Assembly: GCF_003515775.1 (NCBI RefSeq)
Contig: NZ_QWEI01000004.1
Span: 186,001 to 250,000 of the forward strand
Length of the DNA stretch: 64,000 nucleotides
Reading direction: 5' to 3'
Source: Ureibacillus yapensis
GTDB lineage: Bacteria > Bacillota > Bacilli > Bacillales_A > Planococcaceae
Made by a program: the position numbers and the translations under genes. The notes under the pieces are model-generated. The model did no database searches. It had not been told where the DNA came from and saw only the letters and a list, made by a program, of their open reading frames with translations. This document shows positions 51,284-60,150 of the stretch, piece by piece (position 1 is the stretch's first letter; every line of letters begins with the position of its first letter).

Positions 51284-51487
51284 TTACTTGCCTTCTTTTC
51301 TTCTATTTGTAACGGTTTCTCCAGCAATGCCCCAATTATCGGTATTTACTTCATCGATTACGACAACTGTTGTAGCTGGGTTTTTGCCGAGTACATCCAC
51401 CAATAATTGTGTAGCTCCCTTGATTAAGGCCTCTTTTTTTTCCGGTGTGACGTCTTCATTTGTAATTTTAATATTTACGTAAGGCAT
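51284..51487 (-). CDS. 4-oxalocrotonate tautomerase family protein
   Basis: A 67-residue enzyme of the tautomerase superfamily. After removal of Met the catalytic Pro1 is exposed (PYVNIKITNEDVTPEKKEAL), and the rest (LVDVLGKNPATTVVVIDEV, NWGIAG) follows the YwhB/4-OT pattern. It interconverts keto/enol forms of 2-hydroxymuconate-like acids; the physiological substrate in bacilli is mostly unknown. AAAGGATG lies upstream of the ATG. Confidence 0.88.
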   Translation of the reverse strand: MPYVNIKITNEDVTPEKKEALIKGATQLLVDVLGKNPATTVVVIDEVNTDNWGIAGETVTNRRKEGK

Positions 51488-51564
51488 CTCTTACATCCTT
51501 TCATTGATTGATAACTATAGTTTAATCGAATAGAAAGAATTGCGGTAGAATTTTACAAAGCTTC

Positions 51565-51750
51565 AAATACGCCTTGGCGTATTTGGATCCAGATTTTATC
51601 GAGCATTCTCGATAAACTTCCATTAAAAATCTGTGACATCCGCCGGAGGCTTTGGGCCAACAGGATGTTGGTCACTTAGACGTTGCCACAAGACGTGGCG
51701 TTCTAGTCTAAGTTCCTTATTTTCAGTCGGAGTTTGTATACCGACTGAAT
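51565..51750. repeat. Cluster of hairpins, probable dispersed intergenic element
   Basis: Five stems occur in a row: ATACGCC-TT-GGCGTAT (51567-51582), TTTATCGAG/CTCGATAAA, CCGCCGGAGGC, CTTAGAC...GTCTAAG enclosing GCCAC/GTGGC (51674-51712), and TTCAGTCGG/CCGACTGAA (51722-51749). No ORF covers them. Sequences of this kind recur between genes in Lysinibacillus-like genomes as far as I remember. It fills the 315-nt gap between tautomerase and thioredoxin genes. Confidence 0.6.
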
Positions 51751-51759
51751 GGAGTTAAA

Positions 51760-51795
51760 AAAGGCTATGAATGAGTTTTTTCATTCATAGCCTTT
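51760..51795 (-). terminator. Terminator of the thioredoxin-like gene
   Basis: AAAGGCTATGAATGA and TCATTCATAGCCTTT are perfect 15-bp arms around a T-rich loop. Confidence 0.85.
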
Positions 51796-51802
51796 CCCGT
51801 GT

Positions 51803-52120
51803 TTAAGCTTGAGCGTTCAAGAATTCTGTTACATCTTGTGGTGATTTAGCATTGGCACTATGTAAGTGAGCTAATTTTTCACCATTTTTGAAGATTAATA
51901 AACTTGGAATTCCTAATACCTGATATTTCTCGGCTAATTCCGGGAAATCGTCGCGATTGATTTCATACCATGCGTATTGTTTGTATTCTTCGATGATTGG
52001 ATCAATAAACATATTCATGCGTGTACAATCAGGGCACCATCCAGCATAGAATTTAACAATAATAGGTTGCTCTGAAGCGATTATTTCTTGGAATTGCTCA
52101 TTAGTAGTAATTGGTTGCAT
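51803..52120 (-). CDS. Thioredoxin-like protein (YdbP/YtpP type)
   Basis: A 105-residue thioredoxin fold protein with a redox-active CPDC site (FYAGWCPDCTRMN, about residues 26-38) and the cis-Pro motif GIPSLLIF. The CPDC variant is typical of the small bacillar thioredoxin-like proteins YdbP/YtpP rather than TrxA (CGPC). It is cytoplasmic. GGAGAG precedes the ATG. It is divergent from the fadN operon. Confidence 0.87.
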   Translation of the reverse strand: MQPITTNEQFQEIIASEQPIIVKFYAGWCPDCTRMNMFIDPIIEEYKQYAWYEINRDDFPELAEKYQVLGIPSLLIFKNGEKLAHLHSANAKSPQDVTEFLNAQA

Positions 52121-52243
52121 TAAAAATCACTCTCCTTATAAATAGTGTACACGTTTTCACCATTTTGAAAAGTAATTCGACTTCAAAATAACTTATAAAA
52201 AAACAGAGAAAGATAAATTATCAGAAAAATAAGTTAAAAGATA

Positions 52244-52351
52244 TTGCCTAAATTTAGAAAATCAAATACACTAAAGACAGAAATTTTCATTTAAAGAATC
52301 CAACTTAAATTTTTATTTTTTTTCAGCAAAAAATGAATGACCATTCATTCA
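52244..52351 (+). promoter_or_regulatory. fad operon promoter and FadR-type operator
   Basis: TTGCCT (52244-52249) and TACACT (52267-52272) at 17-bp spacing form a likely promoter. TGAATGA-CCAT-TCATTCA at 52334-52351 is a perfect 7-bp-arm palindrome that matches the B. subtilis FadR box (TGAATGAnTAnTCATTCA) at all but one defined position. Long-chain acyl-CoA should release the repressor. Confidence 0.85.
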
Positions 52352-52372
52352 AAATGGCAAGGGGGATGTTGT

Positions 52373-54757
52373 ATGTCTTATAAAATTCAAAAAGCGGCTG
52401 TATTGGGTTCAGGGGTGATGGGGTCAGGAATCGCAGCACATTTGGCAAACATTGGAATACCCACGTTATTATTGGACATTGTACCAAGTGAACTAACGAA
52501 AGAAGAGCAAGCGAAAGGGCTTTCGCTGGAACATCCAATAGTAAGAAATCGTTTTGCTTCGAATGCGATTCAAAAACTGGTAAAGCACAAACCGGCACCG
52601 CTCACTTCAAAGAAAAGCTTGGCGCTCCTTACTGCCGGAAATTTGGAGGATGATCTAGAGAAATTGAAAGAAGTGGACTGGATCATCGAGGTTGTTGTTG
52701 AAAACCTGAATATAAAAAAAGAACTGTTCTCACGTGTTGATTCGTTTCGAAAACCGGGAACGATCATCAGTTCCAATACTTCGGGCATTAGTGTCAATTC
52801 GATGGTTGAAGGTCGTTCGGAAGACTTTCAGCAACACTTTTTGGGGACGCACTTCTTTAATCCGCCAAGATACTTAAAATTATTGGAATTGATTCCGACC
52901 GAAAAAACATTGCCGGAAGTTGTTACTTTTATGAAGAACTTTGCAGAAGATAACTTAGGCAAAGGTGTTGTGGTCGGCAAAGATACGCCAAATTTTGTTG
53001 CTAACCGCATCGGAACATATGGGTTGCTCGTTACATTAAGGGAGATGCTGGGGCGCGGCTATTCGGTAGGTGAAGTGGATTCGGTTACAGGGACACTCAT
53101 TGGCCGGCCAAAGTCCGCTACATTCCGGACCTTGGACGTTGTGGGGTTGGATACCTTCCTTCATGTTGCTAAAACCGCTTATGATCAAACAGCTGGCGAC
53201 GAACAGAAAATATTCGATACACCAGAGTTGATGAAGAAAATGGTGGACAATGGCTGGCTGGGCGCTAAATCAGGGCAAGGTTTCTTCGTGAAAAAAGGAA
53301 AAGAAATCTTTGAAATCGATCCTGCAACACTACAGTACGGCCCAATGAAAAAGCTCCAGGCCCCTTCCGTGGAAATGGCCAAACAAACAAAAGGACTATC
53401 AAATAAGGTCAAGACATTGGTTTATGCAAATGATCGAGCCGGGGAACTTTTATGGAACGTGTTTGCACCAACCCTCATTTATTCTGCCGAAATGACGGGC
53501 ATTATTGCCGATAACATCGTAGAAATCGATCGTGCAATGAAATGGGGCTTCGGTTGGTCTCAGGGACCCTTTGAAATGTGGGATGCGATTGGAGTCAAAC
53601 AATCGGTAGAAAAAATGGAATCAGAAGGCCGAACAATCCCAGGCTTCGTGAAAGAGTTATTATCGCAAGGCTATGACTCTTTCTATCAAGAACAAGATGG
53701 AGATTTAACTTTCTATGATGGCACGGGCTATACAAAAGTTCCAGTCAACAGTAAAGAAATAAATCTAAAACAATATAAGAAAAAACACGGGGTACTAAAA
53801 TCAAACGCAGGTGCCAGCTTAATAGATTTAGGAGACGGTGTGGCGCTGCTGGAATTTCATTCGAAGTCGAATGCCATTGGTTTGGATATTGTGCAAATGC
53901 TGAATTTCGCAATTGATGAAGTGGAAGCGAAGTTTAAAGGCCTTGTAATCGGAAATCAAGGCAAAAACTTCTGTGTTGGCGCAAACCTTGGCATGATTTT
54001 AATGGAAGCGCAAGATGATAACTTCTTCGAGCTGGACTTTGTTATTCGTTCTTTCCAAAAAGTGATGCGCCGTGTGAAATACAGCAAGAAACCGATCGTT
54101 GCAGCACCATTTAACATGGCGCTCGGCGGAGGTGCGGAAGTATGCTTGCCGGCTGCCCATATCCAGGCTTCTGGCGAAACATATATGGGATTGGTGGAAG
54201 TTGGTGTAGGCTTGATCCCTGGTGGCGGCGGCAATTTGGCGCTATATGAAAAATTCCTGAAGGGGCTCCCCCATGGAGTGGAGATTGACTATCAAGGGAT
54301 TGCGAATAAGGTGTTCGAAACAATCGCGTTGGCGAAAGTGTCGACTTCCGGGGAAGAAGCCCGTGAAAACAATTTCCTTGATTTTGCTGATGGCATTTCC
54401 GTTAATCCGGATCACTTGATTTATGATGCAAAACAAGCAGTTCTTGCACTTGCAGATGCGGGTTATACAGCACCTGTTCCGCAGAAGGTGAAGGTTGTGG
54501 GCGCTCCGGGTTATGCAACGCTTTTGATTGGTGCTCAAGGAATGCTGCAATCGGGCTACATCAGTGAACATGATTTGAAGATTGCGAAAAAACTTGCGTA
54601 TGTCATTGCAGGCGGGCTTGTGCCATACGGGACAGAAGTTACGGAAGACTATTTATTGAATCTGGAACGGGAAGCATTCCTTCAGCTTGTAGCAGATCCT
54701 AAATCACAGGCAAGAATGCAGCACATGCTGGTAAAAGGGAAGCCGCTGCGCAATTAG
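52373..54757 (+). CDS. fadN: 3-hydroxyacyl-CoA dehydrogenase/enoyl-CoA hydratase FadN
   Basis: A 794-residue bifunctional beta-oxidation enzyme. The dehydrogenase part comes first: Rossmann motif VLGSGVMGSGIAAHLANIG (residues 9-27), SSNTSGIS, and FLGTHFFNPPRYLKLLELIP. The crotonase-type part lies late (about 470-650): GLVIGNQGKNFCVGANL and FNMALGGGAEVCLPAAHIQA (oxyanion loop and Glu). This order (dehydrogenase first) is FadN-specific and the reverse of FadB. Start ATG 52373 follows AAGGGGG; a frame start at 52337 lies in the FadR box. First gene of fadNAE. Confidence 0.93.
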   Translation: MSYKIQKAAVLGSGVMGSGIAAHLANIGIPTLLLDIVPSELTKEEQAKGLSLEHPIVRNRFASNAIQKLVKHKPAPLTSKKSLALLTAGNLEDDLEKLKEVDWIIEVVVENLNIKKELFSRVDSFRKPGTIISSNTSGISVNSMVEGRSEDFQQHFLGTHFFNPPRYLKLLELIPTEKTLPEVVTFMKNFAEDNLGKGVVVGKDTPNFVANRIGTYGLLVTLREMLGRGYSVGEVDSVTGTLIGRPKSATFRTLDVVGLDTFLHVAKTAYDQTAGDEQKIFDTPELMKKMVDNGWLGAKSGQGFFVKKGKEIFEIDPATLQYGPMKKLQAPSVEMAKQTKGLSNKVKTLVYANDRAGELLWNVFAPTLIYSAEMTGIIADNIVEIDRAMKWGFGWSQGPFEMWDAIGVKQSVEKMESEGRTIPGFVKELLSQGYDSFYQEQDGDLTFYDGTGYTKVPVNSKEINLKQYKKKHGVLKSNAGASLIDLGDGVALLEFHSKSNAIGLDIVQMLNFAIDEVEAKFKGLVIGNQGKNFCVGANLGMILMEAQDDNFFELDFVIRSFQKVMRRVKYSKKPIVAAPFNMALGGGAEVCLPAAHIQASGETYMGLVEVGVGLIPGGGGNLALYEKFLKGLPHGVEIDYQGIANKVFETIALAKVSTSGEEARENNFLDFADGISVNPDHLIYDAKQAVLALADAGYTAPVPQKVKVVGAPGYATLLIGAQGMLQSGYISEHDLKIAKKLAYVIAGGLVPYGTEVTEDYLLNLEREAFLQLVADPKSQARMQHMLVKGKPLRN

Positions 54758-54811
54758 CTTGAATGACACTGAAACTGATAAAACCATGCAATACAAAAGG
54801 GGGATATGAAG

Positions 54812-55984
54812 ATGCGTGAAGCCGTCATTGTTGCAGGTGCAAGAACACCGATTGGCAAGGCGAAAAAGGGGTCGCTTGCAACTGTTCGACCGGATGACTT
54901 TGGGGCAGTTGTCGTAAAAGAAACATTAAAAAGGGCTGGATATAGTGGACCCATTGATGATTTGATTATGGGATGTGCGATGCCAGAAGCAGAACAGGGG
55001 ATGAATGTTGCCCGCAATATTGGGGCACTTGCAGGGCTGCCGGATTCAACGCCGGCCATTACGATTAACCGGTTTTGTTCATCCGGTCTTCAAGCGATTG
55101 CTTATGCAGCGGAACGTATCATGTTGGGGCATTCCAAGGCGGTTCTTGCTGGAGGAGTAGAATCCATGAGCATGATTCCAATGACAGGAAATACAGTTCG
55201 GCTCAATCCAAAGCTTGCTGAGGAAGCGCCGCAATATTATATGAGTATGGGCCATACCGCCGAAGAAGTGGCCAATCGCTATGAGGTTAGCAGAGAAGAC
55301 CAGGATGCTTTCGCTGTACGTTCGCATGAATTGGCAGCCAAGGCCATTCAAGAAGGTAAATTCAAGGATGAAATTGTCCCGGTGGAAGTGGAACAGCATT
55401 ATGTCGATGACAATAACAAACTACAATCCAGAACATTACTATTCGATACAGATGAAGGCGTTCGCCCGGGTACTTCCCTGGAAGGGCTTGCAAAACTGCG
55501 TCCGGCGTTTCATGTGAAAGGGTCGGTCACTGCAGGAAACTCTTCCCAAACATCGGATGGAGCAGCAGCGGTACTGGTGATGGATCGTGAGGAAGCGGAA
55601 AAGCAAGGATTAACACCTATGGCCAAATTTCTAGGCTTTGCTGTAGGGGGCGTGCCACCGGAGGTAATGGGAATTGGGCCCATTGAAGCGGTACCGAAAG
55701 CTTTAAAGATTGCCGGTCTCACAATCGAAGATATCGATCTTTGGGAATTAAATGAAGCTTTTGCTTCCCAATCCATACAAGTCGTTCGCCATTTGGGCAT
55801 TAATCTCGATAAAGTAAATGTCAATGGTGGAGCCATTGCCCTAGGTCATCCACTAGGCGCAACAGGGGCAATCTTAACGCTGAAGCTTATTCATGAATTA
55901 AAACGCCAAGGAAAAAAATACGGGGTTGTCACAATGTGCATTGGCGGCGGAATGGGTGCTGCAGGGGTTATTGAAATTTTGTAA
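54812..55984 (+). CDS. fadA: Acetyl-CoA C-acyltransferase (3-ketoacyl-CoA thiolase)
   Basis: A 390-residue thiolase, the last step of beta-oxidation. The acylated Cys is in [17 protein letters not shown], with [10 protein letters not shown] next, and the C-terminal catalytic His and Cys are in [16 protein letters not shown] and [15 protein letters not shown]. Length is typical. I place the start at ATG 54812, 8 nt after AAAAGGGGG; the ATG at 54806 is too close to that site. It lies 54 nt after fadN and 89 nt before fadE, in one operon. Confidence 0.93.
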   Translation: MREAVIVAGARTPIGKAKKGSLATVRPDDFGAVVVKETLKRAGYSGPIDDLIMGCAMPEAEQGMNVARNIGALAGLPDSTPAITINRFCSSGLQAIAYAAERIMLGHSKAVLAGGVESMSMIPMTGNTVRLNPKLAEEAPQYYMSMGHTAEEVANRYEVSREDQDAFAVRSHELAAKAIQEGKFKDEIVPVEVEQHYVDDNNKLQSRTLLFDTDEGVRPGTSLEGLAKLRPAFHVKGSVTAGNSSQTSDGAAAVLVMDREEAEKQGLTPMAKFLGFAVGGVPPEVMGIGPIEAVPKALKIAGLTIEDIDLWELNEAFASQSIQVVRHLGINLDKVNVNGGAIALGHPLGATGAILTLKLIHELKRQGKKYGVVTMCIGGGMGAAGVIEIL

Positions 55985-56073
55985 TGAGAGTTAGGCTGCA
56001 CCCGAATTTATTGCTTTTTTCTGCAATACTAAAATTCTTATAAAAAAGCCTATTTAAAAAGGGAGGAAATTAA

Positions 56074-57855
56074 ATGGTTCAAACAACAAAAATTATCAAA
56101 GGCGGGAGCTTTTTAATTGAAGATGTAGAACTAAGCCGAGTGACTACCCCTGAGGATTTTACGGATGAGCAAAAAATGATTGCCCAAACAACGGCGGAAT
56201 ATGTGGAGAATGAAGTTCTTCCTGTATTGGAAAACTTGGAAAACCACGAATTTGAACATTCAGTGCGTCTATTAAAGAAAGCGGGGGAACTTGGCCTATT
56301 AGCCGCCGATGTACCGGAAGAATACGAGGGCTTAGGTTTGGATAAAATTTCTTCTGCCCTCATTGCAGAAAAAATCTCGCCTGCAGGGGGATTCTCCATC
56401 ACACATGGAGCACATGTAGGAATCGGTTCATTGCCAATTGTCCTCTTCGGGAATGAGGAACAGAAATCGAACTATTTACCGAAGCTTGCTTCAGGTACAT
56501 TGATTGCAGCTTATGCACTGACTGAACCTGGCTCAGGTTCCGATGCGCTCGGTGCCAAAACAGTTGCAAAATTGAATGCCGAGGGAACGCATTATATTTT
56601 AAACGGTGAAAAACAATGGATTACAAACGCAGGGTTTGCCGATGTTTTTGTGGTATACGCAAAAATTGATGGCGACAAATTCTCTGCCTTTATCGTTGAA
56701 CGGAATTTCCCTGGTGTCTCGGTAGGGGCAGAAGAGAAGAAGATGGGCCTCAAATCATCTTCTACACGAACATTAATTTTGCAGGACGCTCGAGTGCCGG
56801 TTAAAAACTTGCTCGGTGAAGTTGGACGCGGCCATGTGATTGCTTTCAATATTCTAAACATCGGCCGCTATAAATTGGGGGTTGGAACGGTTGGTGCATC
56901 CAAGCGTGCCCTGGAATTGGCGATTGCCTATTCAAACCAACGCCAACAATTTAAAACGCCAATTTCAAGCTTCCCTCTAACAAAAGGAAAGCTTGCTACA
57001 ATGGCTGCGCGGTTATATGCTTCCGAATCCTTGAATTATCGGACGGTAGGCTACTTCGAAGACCGTTTAAATCAATTGACGGAAGAAGAGCAAAAAGATG
57101 GGAAAGCCATTGCAGCGGCGATTGCTGAATATGCCATTGAATGCTCGATAGCGAAAGTTTTCGGTTCCGAAACATTGGATTATATTGCAGATGAAGCGGT
57201 TCAACTTCATGGTGGCTACGGATTTATGGCGGAATATGAAGTGGAGCGAATTTACCGTGACTCCCGCATTAATCGTATTTTTGAAGGAACAAACGAAATT
57301 AATCGTTTAATTGTACCGGGAACTTTTATGAAAAAAGCGTTAAAAGGTGAATTGCCATTGCTTCAGGTGGCGCAAAAACTGCAGGAAGAGTTATTGATGC
57401 TAATGCCTGAAGAGATTGGCGATGAGGCATTGGCGCAAGAAAAGTATTTAGTAAAAAATGCGAAGAAAATTGGGCTACTGGCAGCCGGCGCTGCAGCACA
57501 GGCATTTGGCACAAAGCTGGAAGCTGAGCAGGAAGTGCTGGTCAATATCGCCAACATTGCAAACCAGCTATACGCAATGGAATCGGCCGTTATTCGAACT
57601 GCAAAAGCGATCGAACGGGATGGAATGGAGAAGTCGAAACAAAAAATTCTTTACACTGAAATTTACTGCCAAGAAGCTTTTGCAGAAATCGAAAAAGAAG
57701 CAAAAGAAACGATTCTTGCTTCAACCGATGGAGATGCAGGCAGAATGACATTATCAGCGCTCCGCAAATTAACGCGCCATAACCCTTACAACCTTATTGC
57801 CAAAAAACGTGAAGCTTCCAGAAAGCTGATTGAAGCGGAAAAATACATTGTTTAA
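56074..57855 (+). CDS. fadE: Acyl-CoA dehydrogenase, FadE type
   Basis: A 593-residue FAD-dependent acyl-CoA dehydrogenase (first step of beta-oxidation). Signatures: AYALTEPGSGSDALGAKTVA and QWITNAGFADVFVVYAKIDG (FAD/substrate sheet), QFKTPISSFPLTKGKLATMAA, QLHGGYGFMAEYEVERIYRDSRINRIFEGTNEINR with the Glu base. A C-terminal extension of about 180 residues after the core is normal for B. subtilis FadE. GGGAGG precedes the ATG. A terminator follows. Confidence 0.93.
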   Translation: MVQTTKIIKGGSFLIEDVELSRVTTPEDFTDEQKMIAQTTAEYVENEVLPVLENLENHEFEHSVRLLKKAGELGLLAADVPEEYEGLGLDKISSALIAEKISPAGGFSITHGAHVGIGSLPIVLFGNEEQKSNYLPKLASGTLIAAYALTEPGSGSDALGAKTVAKLNAEGTHYILNGEKQWITNAGFADVFVVYAKIDGDKFSAFIVERNFPGVSVGAEEKKMGLKSSSTRTLILQDARVPVKNLLGEVGRGHVIAFNILNIGRYKLGVGTVGASKRALELAIAYSNQRQQFKTPISSFPLTKGKLATMAARLYASESLNYRTVGYFEDRLNQLTEEEQKDGKAIAAAIAEYAIECSIAKVFGSETLDYIADEAVQLHGGYGFMAEYEVERIYRDSRINRIFEGTNEINRLIVPGTFMKKALKGELPLLQVAQKLQEELLMLMPEEIGDEALAQEKYLVKNAKKIGLLAAGAAAQAFGTKLEAEQEVLVNIANIANQLYAMESAVIRTAKAIERDGMEKSKQKILYTEIYCQEAFAEIEKEAKETILASTDGDAGRMTLSALRKLTRHNPYNLIAKKREASRKLIEAEKYIV

Positions 57856-57871
57856 TAAACTTTAAGCTAGA

Positions 57872-57904
57872 GGGCATCCTATACATACAGGATGTCCTTT
57901 TTAT
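57872..57904 (+). terminator. Terminator of the fadNAE operon
   Basis: GGGCATCCT pairs with AGGATGTCC around an 8-nt loop, followed by TTTTTATT. Confidence 0.8.
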
Positions 57905-57908
57905 TAAT

Positions 57909-57936
57909 GCAAATGCGCATTTGCCTCTGCTATACT
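57909..57936 (+). promoter_or_regulatory. Perfect 16-bp palindrome at the yusI promoter
   Basis: GCAAATGCGCATTTGC (57909-57924) is a perfect palindrome without spacer; TATACT at 57931-57936 is a likely -10, so the palindrome covers the -35 region. It is a good candidate repressor site. Confidence 0.5.
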
Positions 57937-57967
57937 TGAAATAATCCAATGGAAGGAGACTTAGATA

Positions 57968-58324
57968 ATGGGCGTAAAACTGATTCAATATCCTCGTTGC
58001 ACAACATGCAGAAAGGCACAAAAATGGCTGGACGAAAATGGAGTCGACTATGAAGCGATTCATATTGTAGAACAAACGCCATCGAAAGAAGAATTAAGAA
58101 ACTATTGGCAAGCTAGCGGCCTTCCACTAAAGAAATTTTTCAATACATCCGGCAAGAAGTATAAAGAACTGGGGTTGAAGGATAAATTAGCTTCGATGAG
58201 CGAAGAAGAACAGCTGGAATTGCTGGCATCGGATGGAATGCTAATCAAAAGGCCGATTGTTGCAAATGGTGAAAAAGTGACGCTTGGATTCAAGGAAGAA
58301 GAGTTCACAGAATGTTGGAAATAA
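57968..58324 (+). CDS. yusI: ArsC/Spx-family protein YusI
   Basis: A 118-residue thioredoxin-fold protein of the ArsC/Spx/MgsR family. The CxxC pair is in YPRCTTCRKAQKWLDENG (residues 8-25), and the C-terminus keeps KRPIVANGEKVTLGFKEEEF. Position between fadE and gcvH is identical to yusI in B. subtilis. Function is unproven: arsenate reductase activity is doubtful without the ArsC arginine triad, and Spx-like RNA-polymerase binding is possible. GGAGAC precedes the ATG. Confidence 0.88.
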   Translation: MGVKLIQYPRCTTCRKAQKWLDENGVDYEAIHIVEQTPSKEELRNYWQASGLPLKKFFNTSGKKYKELGLKDKLASMSEEEQLELLASDGMLIKRPIVANGEKVTLGFKEEEFTECWK

Positions 58325-58408
58325 ACCGCTGATTCATCTTGTTTTTAGCTGTGGAATGTGTCAAACTAAAATAAATCATTTATTACATACATTTGGAGGA
58401 GTTTTTTA

Positions 58409-58789
58409 ATGAGCACACCGAAAGATTTACGTTATTCTAAGGAACATGAATGGGTAAAAGTAGAAGATGGAAAAGCGCGTATTGGAATTACTCACTTTGC
58501 GCAATCGGAATTAGGTGATATCGTTTTCGTGGAACTTCCACAAGTTGGGGACGAAATCAACCTTAACGAACCATTCGGCAGTGTAGAATCTGTTAAAACA
58601 GTTTCTGAATTATACGCACCACTTTCAGGGAAAGTTGTCGAAGTAAACAGCGAATTGGAAGACAGCCCTGAATTTGTAAATGAATCACCATATGAAAATG
58701 CTTGGATGATTGTTGTCGAGCTAAGCGATGATTCAGAAGTGGAAGCCTTATTAACTCCTGAGCAATATGACGAATTAATTGAAGCTTAA
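58409..58789 (+). CDS. gcvH: Glycine cleavage system H protein
   Basis: A 126-residue lipoyl carrier protein. The lipoylated Lys is in [19 protein letters not shown] (Lys at about 63), and the N-terminus [20 protein letters not shown] is diagnostic. In bacilli GcvH also relays octanoyl/lipoyl groups to other complexes through LipL. It lies in the conserved yusI-gcvH order; the other glycine cleavage genes are not in this window. TTTGGAGGAG precedes the ATG. Confidence 0.96.
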   Translation: MSTPKDLRYSKEHEWVKVEDGKARIGITHFAQSELGDIVFVELPQVGDEINLNEPFGSVESVKTVSELYAPLSGKVVEVNSELEDSPEFVNESPYENAWMIVVELSDDSEVEALLTPEQYDELIEA

Positions 58790-58800
58790 TAATTTAGTAA

Positions 58801-58830
58801 AAACGCCAGAATATAGCTGGCGTTTTTTTA
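58801..58830 (+). terminator. Terminator after gcvH
   Basis: AAACGCCAG and CTGGCGTTT are perfect arms around a 7-nt loop, followed by TTTT. Confidence 0.88.
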
Positions 58831-59120
58831 CATTTAAGGGATTCGAACGAAACCAAATCCAGTCAAACCAAATAAACCAGTAATGCATTTTCTGCGCATT
58901 TGTAAAAATACTTCGTTTTTTTCGCAATATACTCTAATAAGTAACCATCTTTTTATGTTCATGCAGCATATGTTGAAATAAGGGGACAATATATCATAAG
59001 ATGAAGTAAGAAAGGTGGCAAGGTAAGTCAATCAAGTTAGAGTCACCAGGCACAATTGATCCTTATGCATAATTGCAGACATTATTTAGCTGTGTAACTA
59101 CAATTCGTGGGGTGAAGCAA

Positions 59121-59480
59121 ATGACTGTTGAAAAGTGTATAATTGTTGAGGGACGATCAGATAAGTTGAACATTGCACCAATCTTTGCCGAGGATGTTAA
59201 AATTATTTGCACAAATGGTACAATCAGTGAGGATGCTTTACTGGACCTGCTGGAGCCATTTGAAGAGTGCACATTTTACACCTTGTTTGATGCAGACAAA
59301 TCAGGGGAAAAGCTGAGAAGGCTGACGAAAAGAATTTATTCGGAAGCTGTTCATCTTTTTATTCCGAGAACATATATAGAGGTCGCCAATGCGCCCAAAA
59401 AAGTGTTGGCTAATTTATTTAGCGACGCAAGATTCTCTGTTCATAAACAATATTTAACTTCGGCAAGCGAGTCGTTTTGA
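59121..59480 (+). CDS. yusF: TOPRIM-domain protein YusF
   Basis: A 119-residue stand-alone TOPRIM protein, possibly a small RNase/DNA-metabolic enzyme. The catalytic Glu is in CIIVEGRSDKLNI and the DxD in FYTLFDADKSGEKLRRLTKR, the two TOPRIM halves. Gene order matches yusF of B. subtilis. I choose ATG 59121, 5 nt after GGGGTGAAG; the frame back to 59073 has no site. The 330-nt stretch before it (58831-59120) shows only promoter-like sequence. Confidence 0.85.
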   Translation: MTVEKCIIVEGRSDKLNIAPIFAEDVKIICTNGTISEDALLDLLEPFEECTFYTLFDADKSGEKLRRLTKRIYSEAVHLFIPRTYIEVANAPKKVLANLFSDARFSVHKQYLTSASESF

Positions 59481-59520
59481 CTCGCTTGTTCTAAGATTAT
59501 ACTATATAGGATGGATTGCC

Positions 59521-59826
59521 ATGAAAGAATGGACTAAGGAAGACTGGGAACACCAGCAAAATGAAAACTCAATCGCCGCTTTTTATTTATATACACCGAT
59601 GTGCGGCACTTGTGCGGTGGCAACGAAAATGTTGGAAGTTGTTGAAACGATGCTTCCGGAGCTTCCGTTGGGAAAAGCGAATATCAATTACTTGGAAAAC
59701 CTCGCTATGGAATATAAAGTGGAAAGTGTTCCGTGTTTGCTGATTAGCAACAAGGGAGAAGTCGAAAAAATCTATGCTTTCCAATCTGTACCATTCCTAT
59801 ACGATAAGTTGAAAAAAAGTAGTTGA
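59521..59826 (+). CDS. yusE: Thioredoxin-like protein YusE
   Basis: A 101-residue thioredoxin fold protein with a CGTC redox site (YTPMCGTCAVATKMLE, about residues 24-39) and cis-Pro region VESVPCLLI. It corresponds by position to yusE, next to yusF and upstream of the methionine importer. It is cytoplasmic. GGATGG lies before the ATG. Its electron partner is unknown. Confidence 0.87.
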   Translation: MKEWTKEDWEHQQNENSIAAFYLYTPMCGTCAVATKMLEVVETMLPELPLGKANINYLENLAMEYKVESVPCLLISNKGEVEKIYAFQSVPFLYDKLKKSS

Positions 59827-59881
59827 CTGTCTTTTGCTAACATGTTAAAGTTACTCACATAATGTTAACTGAATATCGTAA

Positions 59882-59987
59882 CTCTTATAAAGAGCGGTGG
59901 AGGGAAGTGCCCTATGAAACCCGGCAACCATCACAACATGTGAAAAGGTGCCAAATCACTCGAAGTGGATGCTTTGAAAGATAAGAG
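59882..59987 (+). ncRNA. SAM-I (S-box) riboswitch
   Basis: The aptamer opens with CTCTTATAAAGAGCGGTGG, continues AGGGAAGTGCCCTATGAAAC and CCGGCAACCATC, and closes with AAAGATAAGAG, so P1 pairs CTCTTAT with ATAAGAG. These are the canonical S-box elements. With ample SAM it stabilises the downstream terminator and shuts off metNPQ. Confidence 0.95.
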
Positions 59988-60021
59988 AGCGGTTGCGTAT
60001 ACCATAAACAATGATTACGTT

Positions 60022-60057
60022 CCCTTCTACTTGTCTTGTAGAAGGGTTTCTTTATTT
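60022..60057 (+). terminator. Expression-platform terminator of the S-box
   Basis: CCCTTCTAC and GTAGAAGGG are perfect arms around a 7-nt loop, followed by TTTCTTTATTT. It stands between the aptamer and metN; the 94 nt before metN show no other signal. Confidence 0.88.
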
Positions 60058-60150
60058 GCATGAAAGTGGCGATAAGCTTCGATTGACAGCCGTATTGTAC
60101 TATAAACTACATCACGAGACTCGCAAAAAGCAAATAGTAAAGGAGTTCAT

